NCBI GenBank assembly: GCA_002389765.1
Contig: DGQM01000019.1
Coordinates: 64,268-128,267, forward strand
Direction of reading: 5' to 3'
DNA: 64,000 nucleotides
DNA from: Bacteroidetes bacterium UBA4414
Lineage (GTDB): Bacteria > Bacteroidota > Bacteroidia > Chitinophagales > Chitinophagaceae
Position numbers and translations under genes: made by a program. Positions 8,335 to 17,200 of the stretch are shown here, one piece after another. A model generated the notes under the pieces. That model saw nothing but the letters and a program-made list of their open reading frames with translations, did no database searches and was not told where the DNA came from. Each line of letters opens with the position of its first letter. Positions within the stretch are counted from its first letter, which is position 1.

Positions 8335-8342
8335 TATTTTTG
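8335..8342 (+). promoter_or_regulatory. -7 promoter box of grpE, four bases before the ATG
   Basis: TATTTTTG matches TAnnTTTG. Only CACA separates it from the ATG at 8347, so transcription should start at or next to the start codon. If so, either the grpE mRNA is leaderless or translation begins at the in-frame ATG 8371. Confidence 0.55.
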
Positions 8343-8346
8343 CACA

Positions 8347-8973
8347 ATGTTTTTCAAAAAGAAAAAGCCAATGAGCGAGCAAATGTCTGAAAAAGAACAG
8401 CTAATGAATGAAAACGCCGACAACCTGTCAGCAGAAATTACTGAAGAAGCACTGGCTGCGAGCCTGAATACCGATGAAAGTGTAAACGGCATGCAGCACC
8501 TGGATGATGAAGTGGGCGAGGAGAGTGAGATGGAGAAGCTGAGAATGGAACTGGAAGAAGCTAAAGATAAATATATACGCTTGGCAGCAGAGTTTGATAA
8601 CTTCAGAAAGCGTACGGCTAAAGAACGTATAGAACTGATACAAACTGCCGGCAAGGACGTAATACAGGCTATGTTGGATGTACTGGATGATAGCGAACGT
8701 GCGCAGAAACAAATGGAAACATCTGAGGATATTACGCAGATAAAAGAAGGGATACAACTGGTGTTCAGCAAGCTGCAATCTACCCTGCAACACAGGGGGT
8801 TGAAGAAAATGGAAGCAAAAAACCAAGCTTTTGATGCAGATCTGCATGAGGCTATAACAGAAATACCTGCACCTACCGAAGATATGGTGGGCAAAGTGAT
8901 AGATGAGGTGCAGCCTGGGTATTACCTGAATGATAAGTTGATTCGCTTTGCGAAAGTGGTTGTAGGAAAATAA
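8347..8973 (+). CDS. grpE: Nucleotide exchange factor GrpE
   Basis: 208 residues from ATG 8347; an in-frame ATG at 8371 (MSEQMSEKEQ) is an alternative given the promoter position. GrpE releases ADP from DnaK and works with DnaJ, encoded next. A variable acidic N-terminus (residues 9-65) leads into the long dimerising helix (ELEEAKDKYIRLAAEFDNFRKR) and the C-terminal beta-wing domain with the signature near FDADLHEAI...GKVIDEVQPGYYLNDKLIRFAKV. The length is normal. dnaK itself is not in the window. dnaJ follows after 77 bases. Confidence 0.98.
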   Translation: MFFKKKKPMSEQMSEKEQLMNENADNLSAEITEEALAASLNTDESVNGMQHLDDEVGEESEMEKLRMELEEAKDKYIRLAAEFDNFRKRTAKERIELIQTAGKDVIQAMLDVLDDSERAQKQMETSEDITQIKEGIQLVFSKLQSTLQHRGLKKMEAKNQAFDADLHEAITEIPAPTEDMVGKVIDEVQPGYYLNDKLIRFAKVVVGK

Positions 8974-9050
8974 TTGCTGAGGGAGGAAACAGGTAGTCAG
9001 GACCAGAAGACTGATTGCTGATTCCTGATTACAAACGACTAACAAATACA

Positions 9051-10229
9051 ATGGCAAAAAGAGATTATTACGAGGTATTGAACGTGTCAAAATCTGCAAG
9101 TGCGGATGAGATAAAGAAATCGTATCGGAAGATAGCGATGCAATACCACCCTGACCGTAACCCGGGCGATAAAGTAGCTGAAGAAAAATTTAAAGAAGCG
9201 GCTGAGGCCTACGATGTATTGAGCAATGCTGATAAGAAAGCACAATATGACCGTTTTGGACATGCCGGTATGGGTGGTGCTGCAAGTGGCGGCTACGGTG
9301 GTGGCCCAGGTGGTATGCGTATGGAAGACATCTTCCAGAACTTCGGAGATATTTTTGGTGATGATATGTTTGGTAGTTTCTTTGGCGGCGGTGGCGGCCA
9401 AAGAGGTGGTGGACGTAGGCAGGGCACGCGCGGTGCTAACTTGCGTGTGAAACTGAAGATGAGTTTTGCTGATATAGCAAATGGTGCAAACAAGAAGATA
9501 AAGGTTAAGAAATACGTATCGTGCAATACCTGTAGTGGTAGCGGTGCAAAAGATAAAAATGCTGTACAGACATGTGGTAGCTGTGGTGGTAGCGGGCAGG
9601 TGCGTAAAGTAACGCAAACCTTCCTGGGCCAGATGCAAACGGTAACTACATGCCCTACTTGTAATGGTGAGGGTACGCAGATAACATCTAAGTGCGGTAG
9701 TTGTAAAGGTGAGGGCCGTGTATATGGCGAAGAAACAATCAGTTTGGATATACCTGCAGGTGTGCAAGATGGTATGCAGCTAAGCATGGGCGGTGCAGGT
9801 AATGCAGGCGAGCGCGGCGGCCCTAATGGTGATTTGTTGATACTGATAGAAGAAGAAAAACATCCGCACCTGAAGCGTAATGAACTGGATGTGATATATC
9901 AATTGCATTTATCGTTCCCGGAGGTGGTATTGGGTACACAGGTAGAGGTGCCGACCATAGATGGCAAGGCAAAAATCAAGATACCTGCAGGTACACAAAG
10001 CGGTAAAATATTCAGGCTGAAAGGCAAGGGCTTCCCTGCATTCCAGTCTTACGAAAAAGGAGACCAACTGGTAGAAGTAAATGCATGGTCGCCACAACAA
10101 CTGACGGACGAAGAGCGTAAAATATTGGAGAAGTTGAAAGATGCAAATAACTTTCAGCCCGGTCCGGATGCAGATAAGATGAAAGAAGACCGTAGCTTTT
10201 TCGATAAGATAAAAGATGCGTTCAGCTAA
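9051..10229 (+). CDS. dnaJ: Chaperone DnaJ (Hsp40)
   Basis: 392 residues from ATG 9051 (MAKRDYYEVL); an upstream TTG frame extension is not needed. The J domain carries HPD at residues 33-35. It is followed by a Gly/Phe-rich linker (about 75-125) with a poly-Gly run, then the zinc-binding domain with four CxxCxGxG repeats (CNTCSGSG, CGSCGGSG, CPTCNGEG, CGSCKGEG), and the two C-terminal substrate-binding domains. All zinc ligands are kept, so this is a type I DnaJ. It stimulates DnaK ATPase and binds unfolded protein. It forms an operon with grpE, closed by a strong terminator. Confidence 0.99.
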   Translation: MAKRDYYEVLNVSKSASADEIKKSYRKIAMQYHPDRNPGDKVAEEKFKEAAEAYDVLSNADKKAQYDRFGHAGMGGAASGGYGGGPGGMRMEDIFQNFGDIFGDDMFGSFFGGGGGQRGGGRRQGTRGANLRVKLKMSFADIANGANKKIKVKKYVSCNTCSGSGAKDKNAVQTCGSCGGSGQVRKVTQTFLGQMQTVTTCPTCNGEGTQITSKCGSCKGEGRVYGEETISLDIPAGVQDGMQLSMGGAGNAGERGGPNGDLLILIEEEKHPHLKRNELDVIYQLHLSFPEVVLGTQVEVPTIDGKAKIKIPAGTQSGKIFRLKGKGFPAFQSYEKGDQLVEVNAWSPQQLTDEERKILEKLKDANNFQPGPDADKMKEDRSFFDKIKDAFS

Positions 10230-10237
10230 TAAAATTG

Positions 10238-10264
10238 AAGGGAGCTTTAAAAGCTCCCTTTTTT
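10238..10264. terminator. Bidirectional terminator between dnaJ and the PqqB-like gene
   Basis: AAGGGAGCTT and AAGCTCCCTT form a perfect stem, with a T-run on the plus strand (10259-10264). Genes converge here, and the stop of the minus-strand gene overlaps the T-run. Confidence 0.85.
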
Positions 10265-11174
10265 AATATGCTTTGCCCTGCATAGCTATGTTGTAATGTT
10301 GCTTGCGAATACTGTCTTGTGTTGGCTTGTGCCACAGTAGCGGGTTGGTATGGTTGATATGTATGAAGTGGATTTTACTTTTTACATCATCTGGTTGGTT
10401 GCTAAAAAGGCTCATGGTCTCTTTTACAAAAGGATGCGGTACTTCGTCCATACGCCTGCCGGGTAGCTCTGCATCGCTCAGGAAGGTGGCATCTACAAAA
10501 GCATAGTCTGCCTGCTTTATTTCTGTTATGATATCCTTGCTCCACTTTTGCCATTTATCTATATCGGGGATGAAGAGATAGCGCTTTGCTGCTGTGCTGA
10601 TTTTATACCCCACAGTTTCAGAATATTCATCACGGTGCGGAACGATGAACGGTGTTATGGTAATGCTGTTTGCAGGTATCACATTAGTTTCATTAGCCAG
10701 TGGGTTGATGCTGATATTTTGTAGAGATACAAGCTGGCTCCATGGACCATTTGTCTCAAGGTAGCTTTTCATTTTGGGCATGGCATATACAGCTACATCT
10801 TTAGCACCCATTACCTCTCGCCCCAGCTGCATAAGGCCTGTGTAATGCCCTATGTGTGCATGTGTCAAGAAAATGCCGGTGGGTAGGTAATTGTACTTGC
10901 CTTTAGTAAGTGTTTTGAAAAGCTGCAGTTGTTCTTTAATATCCGGTGTGGCTTCAAACAACCACCATTGGTGGCTTTGAGAATCGACAAGTACCAAGCT
11001 TACAATATGTTGCTTATTCGCAGTGTTTTTCCATGCTTTTTCGCAGCATTGTTTTTTGCATCCCAGATGCGGGTAGCCGCCATCCTGCACAGTGCCGAGT
11101 ACTATTATGTAGGCGCTTTGTGCAGTAGCCAATTGTAAGGATGCAATAAAAAATATAGAAAGCAGTAGCCGCAT
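10263..11174 (-). CDS. Exported PqqB-like metallo-beta-lactamase-fold hydrolase
   Basis: 303 residues. A signal peptide (MRLLLSIFFIASLQLATAQ) is followed by LGTVQDGGYPHLGCKKQCCEKA, which matches the N-terminal pattern of PqqB-type MBL proteins. The metal site reads THAHIGHYTG: the classic HxHxDH is HxHxGH here, so one ligand of the second metal is replaced. Downstream ligands are likely in VPHRDEYSETVGY and FIHINHTNP. PqqB is linked to pyrroloquinoline quinone biosynthesis, but no other pqq gene is nearby and the signal peptide argues for another, extracytoplasmic role. The annotation should stay at fold level. Confidence 0.8.
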   Translation of the reverse strand: MRLLLSIFFIASLQLATAQSAYIIVLGTVQDGGYPHLGCKKQCCEKAWKNTANKQHIVSLVLVDSQSHQWWLFEATPDIKEQLQLFKTLTKGKYNYLPTGIFLTHAHIGHYTGLMQLGREVMGAKDVAVYAMPKMKSYLETNGPWSQLVSLQNISINPLANETNVIPANSITITPFIVPHRDEYSETVGYKISTAAKRYLFIPDIDKWQKWSKDIITEIKQADYAFVDATFLSDAELPGRRMDEVPHPFVKETMSLFSNQPDDVKSKIHFIHINHTNPLLWHKPTQDSIRKQHYNIAMQGKAY

Positions 11175-11186
11175 TAGCTAAAAGTA

Positions 11187-11216
11187 ATAAAGGCTTCAGA
11201 TATCTGAAGCCTTTAT
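11187..11216 (-). terminator. Terminator downstream of the tRNA
   Basis: A perfect 30-base palindrome (ATAAAGGCTTCAGAT plus its complement) begins 5 bases after the tRNA 3' end on the minus strand. It separates the tRNA from the PqqB-like gene; TTACTTTT follows on the minus strand. Confidence 0.8.
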
Positions 11217-11220
11217 GTTG

Positions 11221-11294
11221 TGGTCCCACTAGGACTTGAACCTAGGACCCCCTGATTATGAGTCAGGTGCTCTAACCAACTGAGCTATAGGACC
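11221..11294 (-). tRNA. tRNA-Ile(CAU), lysidine type (tRNA-Ile2); elongator Met is the alternative
   Basis: On the minus strand the gene starts GGTCCTATAGCTCAG and ends at discriminator A73 (11221), 74 bases with CCA not encoded. The anticodon loop is CTCATAA in a CCTGA/TCAGG stem, giving anticodon CAU. The acceptor stem has C4-G69 and C5-G68 pairs, the features that TilS uses in E. coli to tell tRNA-Ile2 from elongator tRNA-Met (which has U4 and A5). I therefore read it as isoleucine, decoding AUA after C34 is changed to lysidine. All other stems pair fully apart from one T-G. Confidence 0.85.
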
Positions 11295-11368
11295 CATGGC
11301 GTACTGCCAAAAATGGATTGCAAATGTAATAGACTTTCTTGAAAAATGAAAAATCTTCTTTACAACTT

Positions 11369-11376
11369 TATTTTTG
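11369..11376 (+). promoter_or_regulatory. -7 promoter box four bases before the HAD gene start
   Basis: TATTTTTG followed by TAAA and then ATG (11381), a near-leaderless arrangement like that of grpE. Confidence 0.5.
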
Positions 11377-11380
11377 TAAA

Positions 11381-12010
11381 ATGATAGAAGGAGTAAAGCA
11401 CATATTATTCGACCTGGGTGGGGTATTGCTGAATATAGATTATAAGCTTACAGAAAAGGCTTTTATAGATTTAGGTGTCACCGATTTTCCTGAGCGTTAC
11501 AGCCAACTGAGCCAAACACCGGTTTTCGATGATTTTGAAACAGGGAAGATAGGCAAGGAGATTTTTATAGCACAAATGCAGGTCATGGCAGGTGTGCCGC
11601 TTTCTGCACAACAAATAACGGATGCCTGGAATGCAATGTTGCTCGATTATCCGCTGCGCAGGTTGCAGATATTGCAGCAGTTGAGGTTATATTACGATTT
11701 GTTGCTATTGAGTAATACCAACGAGATACATGAGGCAGCATTTAATGATATATTATACAAAGCGCATGGTATGCCAACTTTGGGTGTGTTTTTCGATAAG
11801 GTATACTTGTCTCACCGTATAGGTATGCGCAAGCCAAATCCTGAAGTATTCAGGCATATACTTGACGAAAATGGTTTGAACGCTGCAGATACGTTGTTTA
11901 TTGACGATAGCCCGCAACATATAGAAGGGGCAAAGTCGGTGGGCATCCGTACTATATATATGGAAAAAGGAATGACGATTGAGGATAATATATTCCTGCC
12001 CAAAAAATAA
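11381..12010 (+). CDS. HAD-superfamily hydrolase (subfamily IA)
   Basis: 209 residues from ATG 11381 (MIEGVKHILFDLGGVLL); the frame extends upstream but the promoter box lies just before this ATG. Motif I is FDLGGVLLN with the nucleophile Asp. Motif II is LLLSNTNE, motif III lies in SHRIGMRKPNPEVF, and motif IV is TLFIDDSPQHIEGAKSVG. The cap is the small helical type between residues 15 and 85. Such enzymes remove phosphate from small metabolites; YihX-like sugar-phosphate phosphatases are the closest pattern, but the substrate is unknown. It converges with the DUF4834 gene with 8 bases between the stops. Confidence 0.88.
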   Translation: MIEGVKHILFDLGGVLLNIDYKLTEKAFIDLGVTDFPERYSQLSQTPVFDDFETGKIGKEIFIAQMQVMAGVPLSAQQITDAWNAMLLDYPLRRLQILQQLRLYYDLLLLSNTNEIHEAAFNDILYKAHGMPTLGVFFDKVYLSHRIGMRKPNPEVFRHILDENGLNAADTLFIDDSPQHIEGAKSVGIRTIYMEKGMTIEDNIFLPKK

Positions 12011-12018
12011 GTCAGAGA

Positions 12019-12249
12019 TTATTTTACCTCTTCATAGTCTATATAATCGCCGTCTATGTTCTTTTTAGGAGCAGCCTGTGGCTGAGAAGCCGCTTGCTGT
12101 CTGCGTTGCATCTCTTCCATTTGTTGTTGCATCTGCATCATCCTTTCCTGCGCCACCTTGGTCATTGTCATTACCGGGAATAAGAATCGGAAGACAAACC
12201 TCACAATCATTGTAAGGACGATAGACCAGATAATTATCTTAAGTATCAT
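12019..12249 (-). CDS. Small membrane protein of the DUF4834 type
   Basis: 76 residues: one N-terminal membrane helix (ILKIIIWSIVLTMIVRFVF), a short Met/Gln-rich coiled-coil region (MMQMQQQMEEMQRR), and an acidic tail ending GDYIDYEEVK. The helix, Gln-rich middle and D-Y-I-D-(Y/F)-E-E tail fit the Bacteroidota-specific DUF4834 family. Function unknown. It is likely a single-gene unit. Confidence 0.7.
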   Translation of the reverse strand: MILKIIIWSIVLTMIVRFVFRFLFPVMTMTKVAQERMMQMQQQMEEMQRRQQAASQPQAAPKKNIDGDYIDYEEVK

Positions 12250-12321
12250 AAGGATACCAAAGGTACAAAAACTGGGTTCATAGCCCGTTAATGAAAATAT
12301 AATTGTATACGTAGGCAGTTT

Positions 12322-12353
12322 TTTGGCTGAAAGCGGAAAATCACTTACATTTG
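12322..12353 (+). promoter_or_regulatory. Promoter of the rimP-nusA-infB operon
   Basis: TTTG (12322-12325), 20 bases, TACATTTG (12346-12353): both elements match the Bacteroidota consensus. Predicted start of transcription is near 12358, giving a leader of about 49 bases. Confidence 0.75.
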
Positions 12354-12373
12354 CAATGGATTTAATTCAAAAG

Positions 12374-12402
12374 AAGGGGACATAATAGTCCCCTTGTTTT
12401 TT
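12374..12402 (+). promoter_or_regulatory. Terminator-like hairpin in the rimP-nusA-infB leader (possible attenuator)
   Basis: AAGGGGAC (12374-12381) pairs perfectly with GTCCCCTT (12388-12395) around the loop ATAATA and is followed by GTTTTTT. The hairpin lies downstream of the operon promoter and ends 4 bases before the rimP ATG. No plus-strand gene ends close upstream (the HAD gene stops 360 bases before), so it is more likely to act on this operon than to close another. Confidence 0.6.
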
Positions 12403-12406
12403 ACCC

Positions 12407-12862
12407 ATGAGTGACGTATTAGAAAAAATAAAGTTGTTAACTGACCCTTTGCTGGAAGGTACAGATATGTTTATTGTCAATGTCAAAATCAAACCGACAA
12501 ACAATATAAAACTATATCTGGATGCTGACAGTGGCTTATCTGTAGGTAAAAGTGCAGAGATAAACAGGAAGCTGTACAAGCTGATAGAAGCAGAAGCAAT
12601 GTATCCGGATGGCGATTTCTCTTTGGAGGTTTCTAGCCCGGGTGTAGATGAGCCCCTGTTGTCTGACAGGCAATATAAAAAGAACATAGGCCGTACCGTA
12701 CTGATAACACCTGCAGAAGGCAAAGACATATTGGGCTTACTGAAAGAGGTGTTGGAAGATAAACTGGTACTGGAAGTAAAAGTGCCTAAGAAGAAAGAAA
12801 CAACAATGGTAGAAGTACCATTGACAGATATTAAAAAAACCGTAGTACAAATTACATTTTAA
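12407..12862 (+). CDS. rimP: Ribosome maturation factor RimP
   Basis: 151 residues. RimP binds the 30S subunit during late assembly. The N-terminal domain contains IKPTNNIKLYLDADSGLSV and CAEI-like KSAEINRKLYKLIE. The hallmark DFSLEVSSPGVDEPL lies near residues 68-82. The C-terminal SH3-like domain covers about 85-151. The length is normal. It heads the widely conserved order rimP-nusA-infB; nusA follows 33 bases downstream. Confidence 0.97.
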   Translation: MSDVLEKIKLLTDPLLEGTDMFIVNVKIKPTNNIKLYLDADSGLSVGKSAEINRKLYKLIEAEAMYPDGDFSLEVSSPGVDEPLLSDRQYKKNIGRTVLITPAEGKDILGLLKEVLEDKLVLEVKVPKKKETTMVEVPLTDIKKTVVQITF

Positions 12863-12895
12863 TAACAACGCCCGATAGGGCAAAAAGTGACAATA

Positions 12896-14146
12896 ATGGC
12901 AAGTATCAATCTTATCGATTCGTTTCAGGAGTTTAAGGAGGCGGAAAACATTGACCGCCCTACCTTAATGAAGGTTATTGAAGATGTATTCAAAACCTTG
13001 CTGCGTAAGAAATACGGCACTGATGAAAATTTTGACGTAATCGTGAACGACCAAACGGGTGACCTTGAAATCTTCCGTCGCAGGGAGATTGTAGAGGATG
13101 GTATGTCCGAAGATGATAACCTGCAGATTGAATATAGTGAAGCTATACTGATAGAACCCGATTATAGCGTAGGTGAAGAGGTATATGAGGAAATGAACGT
13201 TACAGACTTCGGACGTCGTGCAATATTGGCTGCAAAACAAACATTGGCAGCACGTATCGGCGACCTGAAGAAAAATAACCTGCTGAAAAAATATGCTGAC
13301 CGTATTGGCGAAATCACCAGTGCAGAAGTATACCAGATATGGAAAAAAGAAATCTTGCTGCTGGATGATGAAGGCAACGAGGTTATCCTTCCTAAATCTG
13401 AGCAGATACCTACAGACTTCTTCAAAAAAGGTGAAGCTGTACGTGCTGTAGTAAAGAAAGTAGAAATGCGTAACAACGCACCGGTTATCATCCTGAGCCG
13501 TACGCACCCTTCATTCCTGGAGAAACTGCTGGAAATTGAGGTGCCTGAAATAATGGATGGCTTGATAGTTATTAAGAAAATAGTACGTGAACCGGGCGAA
13601 CGTGCCAAAGTAGCTGTAGAAAGCTATGACGATCGTATAGATCCGGTAGGTGCTTGTGTGGGTATGAAAGGTAGCCGTATACACGGCATCGTTCGCGAAC
13701 TGCGCAATGAAAATATTGATATCATTAACTACACTGCTAATATACAACTGCTTATACAGCGTTCACTGACGCCTGCGCGCATCAGCCGCATGGAAATAGA
13801 CAGCGAAGGCCTGCATGCAGATGTATATCTGGAACCTGATCAGGTATCACTGGCTATCGGTAAGAAAGGTGTTAACATCAAACTGGCACAAGAGCTTACC
13901 GGCTACAGCATAGATGTTTACCGCGATTCTCAGGAAGAAACTGGTGAATACGATATCGATCTGGACGAATTCTCAGACGAAATCGATGCATGGGTTATCG
14001 AAGAGTTCAAGAAAATCGGTTGCGATACAGCACTGAGCGTATTGGGCTTGTCGGTTGAAGAGCTTGTTCGCCGTACCGATCTGGAAGAAGAAACAGTACG
14101 CGATGTGCAGAAAATTCTGCAATCAGAGTTTCAGGACGGGCAATAG
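12896..14146 (+). CDS. nusA: Transcription termination/antitermination factor NusA
   Basis: 416 residues from ATG 12896 (MASINLIDSFQEF); a GTG nine bases upstream is less likely. Domains in order: the N-terminal RNA-polymerase-binding domain (1-130), S1 domain (about 130-200), KH1 and KH2 with DPVGACVGMKGSRI and VSLAIGKKGVNIKLAQ, then an acidic end with a single helix-hairpin-helix-like segment. NusA binds RNA polymerase, promotes pausing and termination, and takes part in antitermination. The presence of a terminator-like hairpin in its own leader suggests autoregulation. Confidence 0.98.
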   Translation: MASINLIDSFQEFKEAENIDRPTLMKVIEDVFKTLLRKKYGTDENFDVIVNDQTGDLEIFRRREIVEDGMSEDDNLQIEYSEAILIEPDYSVGEEVYEEMNVTDFGRRAILAAKQTLAARIGDLKKNNLLKKYADRIGEITSAEVYQIWKKEILLLDDEGNEVILPKSEQIPTDFFKKGEAVRAVVKKVEMRNNAPVIILSRTHPSFLEKLLEIEVPEIMDGLIVIKKIVREPGERAKVAVESYDDRIDPVGACVGMKGSRIHGIVRELRNENIDIINYTANIQLLIQRSLTPARISRMEIDSEGLHADVYLEPDQVSLAIGKKGVNIKLAQELTGYSIDVYRDSQEETGEYDIDLDEFSDEIDAWVIEEFKKIGCDTALSVLGLSVEELVRRTDLEEETVRDVQKILQSEFQDGQ

Positions 14147-14279
14147 TAGTAATGTCGAACAATTGTAAGAAAGGTATTAGTAACAAGGATTGGAAAAACC
14201 ATTCGGCAAAAATGGCGTAGGTTTGTAGAACAGGCTAAGGAGTAAAATAATTAGCGAATAATATTTGAGTATATACTGA

Positions 14280-17200
14280 ATGTCAACAGGAACAAAAACA
14301 CCAAGGTTACTGGCAGCGGCCAAAGAATTCAACATCGGTAAAGATACCCTTGTTGAATATCTGACAGGCAAAGGCTTTGAGATAAATGCCAGCAACCCGA
14401 ACACCAAACTCACAGAGCAGATGTACGACTCTCTGCAGGCAGAATTTGCGCAAGACAAAGCTGCCAAACGCAAGAGCGATGAGATTGCTTTGCCTAAAGG
14501 TTCTATTGGCGACGCCAAGAAACCTAAGGAAGAGGTGGTTGCCAAAGAGAAGAAAGTAGTGGAAGAGCCCGCACCAAAGGTGGAAGAGAAAAAGGTTGAA
14601 GAAAAACCTGTACCTGCACCTGCACCTGTACCGGTAGTGGAAGCACCGAAAGAAGAGGTGAAGCCTGTAGAGGTAGAGGCGCCTGCGCCAAAGCCTGAAC
14701 CGGTAGTGGAAGCACCGAAAGAAGAGGTGAAACCTGTAGTGGTGGAAACGCCCAAAGCAGCGCCTGTTGCAGAAACACCTGCACCGGAGGAGCCTGCACA
14801 CATAGAGGTAAAAGCACCTAAACTGGGTGGTCCGAATATATTGGGTAAAATCAACCTCGATGAGCTGAACCAATCTTCAAGGCCTAAAAAAGGTACAAAG
14901 AAGAAAGAGGAAGCAGAAGAGGTGAAACCTGCAGAAGCAGTAGCACCGCAGGAAGAAGTGGTTGAAAAACCTAAGAAAGCCAAGCCTGTAGAGGAAACAC
15001 CTGCACCTGTTGCAGAAGAACCTGTACAAGCACCTGCACCTGCACCTGCACCAACACCTGCACCGGCAGCTCCTGAAGAGGATGAAAAGCCTGAGCATAT
15101 TGAAATGAAGGCTCCGAAACTGGAAGGCCCGAAAATCATAGGTAGGATAGAGTTACCTGTTTCTCAGCCGGGTGGCAGCAGAGACAGTAAGGAAAAACGC
15201 AACCGTAAGCGTATTCCTGTTCAGAAAAAACCTGAAACATTTAATCCGAACGATCCGCAAAGCCGTGGCCAGCAAGGTGGTGGTCAGCAACAAGGTGGTG
15301 GCGATCGTAATAATAATAACCGCGGCGGTGGCCAGCAAGGTGGCAACCGTGGTCCGGGTGGATTCAACCAAAATCGTGGTGGCGGCCAACAAGGTGGCAA
15401 CCGTGGTCCGGGTGGATTCAACCAAAATCGTGGTGGTGGCCAACAAGGTGGCGGAGATCGCAGAAGGCAAGATAGAAATGCACCTGTTTCAGCACAGCAA
15501 CAAGAAATTGATGCTAAAGCAATTCAGGAAAAAATACGCCAGACACAGGCGAAACTTGCAGGCGGTACACGCGGCAAGAACATGAAGTCTAAGTATCGCC
15601 GTAACAAGCGTGAAGAAATGGCTGAAAAACGTGCTGCGGCTGAAGATAATCAGGCGGGTAACGTAATACAGGTAACTGAATTTATTTCAGTAAGTGAGCT
15701 GGCAAGTCTGCTGGATGTAAGCTTTGCGGAAGTAATCAGCAAATGTATGAGTCTCGGTATCATGGTGTCTATCAACCAACGTCTGGATGCAGAGGTGATA
15801 GAACTGGTATCAAGCGAATTTGGCTATGATGTAGAATTCATCAATCTGGAACAGGAAGCTGATATCGAAGAAGATGATACAGACGATCCGGAAGATATGC
15901 TGCCACGTGCACCGATTGTTACCATCATGGGTCACGTCGATCACGGTAAAACATCATTGCTTGACTATATCCGCGAAGCGAATGTAGTAGCGGGTGAAGC
16001 AGGTGGTATCACTCAGCACATAGGTGCATATCAGGTAACAACGAAAGATGGTAAGAAAATTACCTTCCTCGATACGCCGGGTCACGAAGCGTTTACAGCG
16101 ATGCGTGCGCGTGGTGCCAAGGTAGCCGATGTTGCAGTTATCGTAGTAGCGGCAGATGATGCTATCATGCCTCAAACAAAAGAAGCAATATCGCACGCGC
16201 AGGCTGCAAATCTGCCGATGGTATTTGCTATCAACAAAATAGATAAAGAAGGTGCCAACCCTGAAAAAATCAAGGAGCAACTGGCACAAATGAATATACT
16301 GGTAGAAGACTGGGGTGGTAAATACCAAAGCCAGGAAATATCTGCCAAGAAAGGATTGAATATCGATTTGTTGCTCGAAAAAATATTGCTGGAAGCAGAA
16401 TTGCTGGAAGTGAAAGCTAATCCGGACAGGTTTGCAACAGGTAGTGTTATCGAGGCATCACTTGATAAAGGCCGTGGTTATCAATCTACCATACTGGTAC
16501 AAAACGGTACACTGGAACAAGGTGATATGATTGTGTGCGGACAGCACTTTGGTAAAATCAAAGCTATGTTCAACGAACGCGGACAGCGTGTTGAAAAAGC
16601 CGGGCCATCTACACCTGTACAGGTATTGGGTCTGAATGGTGCGCCACAAGCGGGTGAGAAATTCAAAGTATACGAAGACGAAAACGAAGCAAAAGAAATA
16701 GCCAACCATCGTGCACAAATCCTGCGTGAGCAAGGTATACGTGCCCGCAAGCACATCACGCTCGATGAAATCGGACGTCGTCTTGCACTGGGTAACTTTA
16801 AAGAACTGGCGCTTATCATCAAAGGTGACTTCGATGGTTCTGTAGAGGCATTGAGCGACTCGTTGCAAAAACTTTCTACTGCAGAGGTTGCGGTTAATAT
16901 CGTACACAAAGGTGTTGGCCAGATTACAGAAAGCGACGTATTGCTTGCAACTGCATCAGATGCCATCATCCTTGGCTTCCAGGTTCGTCCTTCGCTGCAA
17001 ACATCAAAACTTGCAGAGCAGGAGAATATCGAGATACGTTACTACTCTATCATCTACGATGCGATTGACGAAATCAAGAGCGCGATGGAAGGTCTTCTTG
17101 AACCTAAGATTGAGAAGAAAACAGTTTGTAACATCGAGGTTCGTGAGGTATTCAAGATTGGTGGCATAGGTACTATTGCGGGTAGCTACGTACTGGATGG

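Noticed and set aside
14177..15139. 320-codon Ser/Gly/Ala-rich frame antisense to infB
   Set aside because: Created by the low-complexity Pro/Ala/Glu/Val codons of the IF2 linker.
15275..15452. Possible CRISPR array
   Set aside because: The repeats are contiguous, in frame and coding within infB; there are no spacers and no cas genes.
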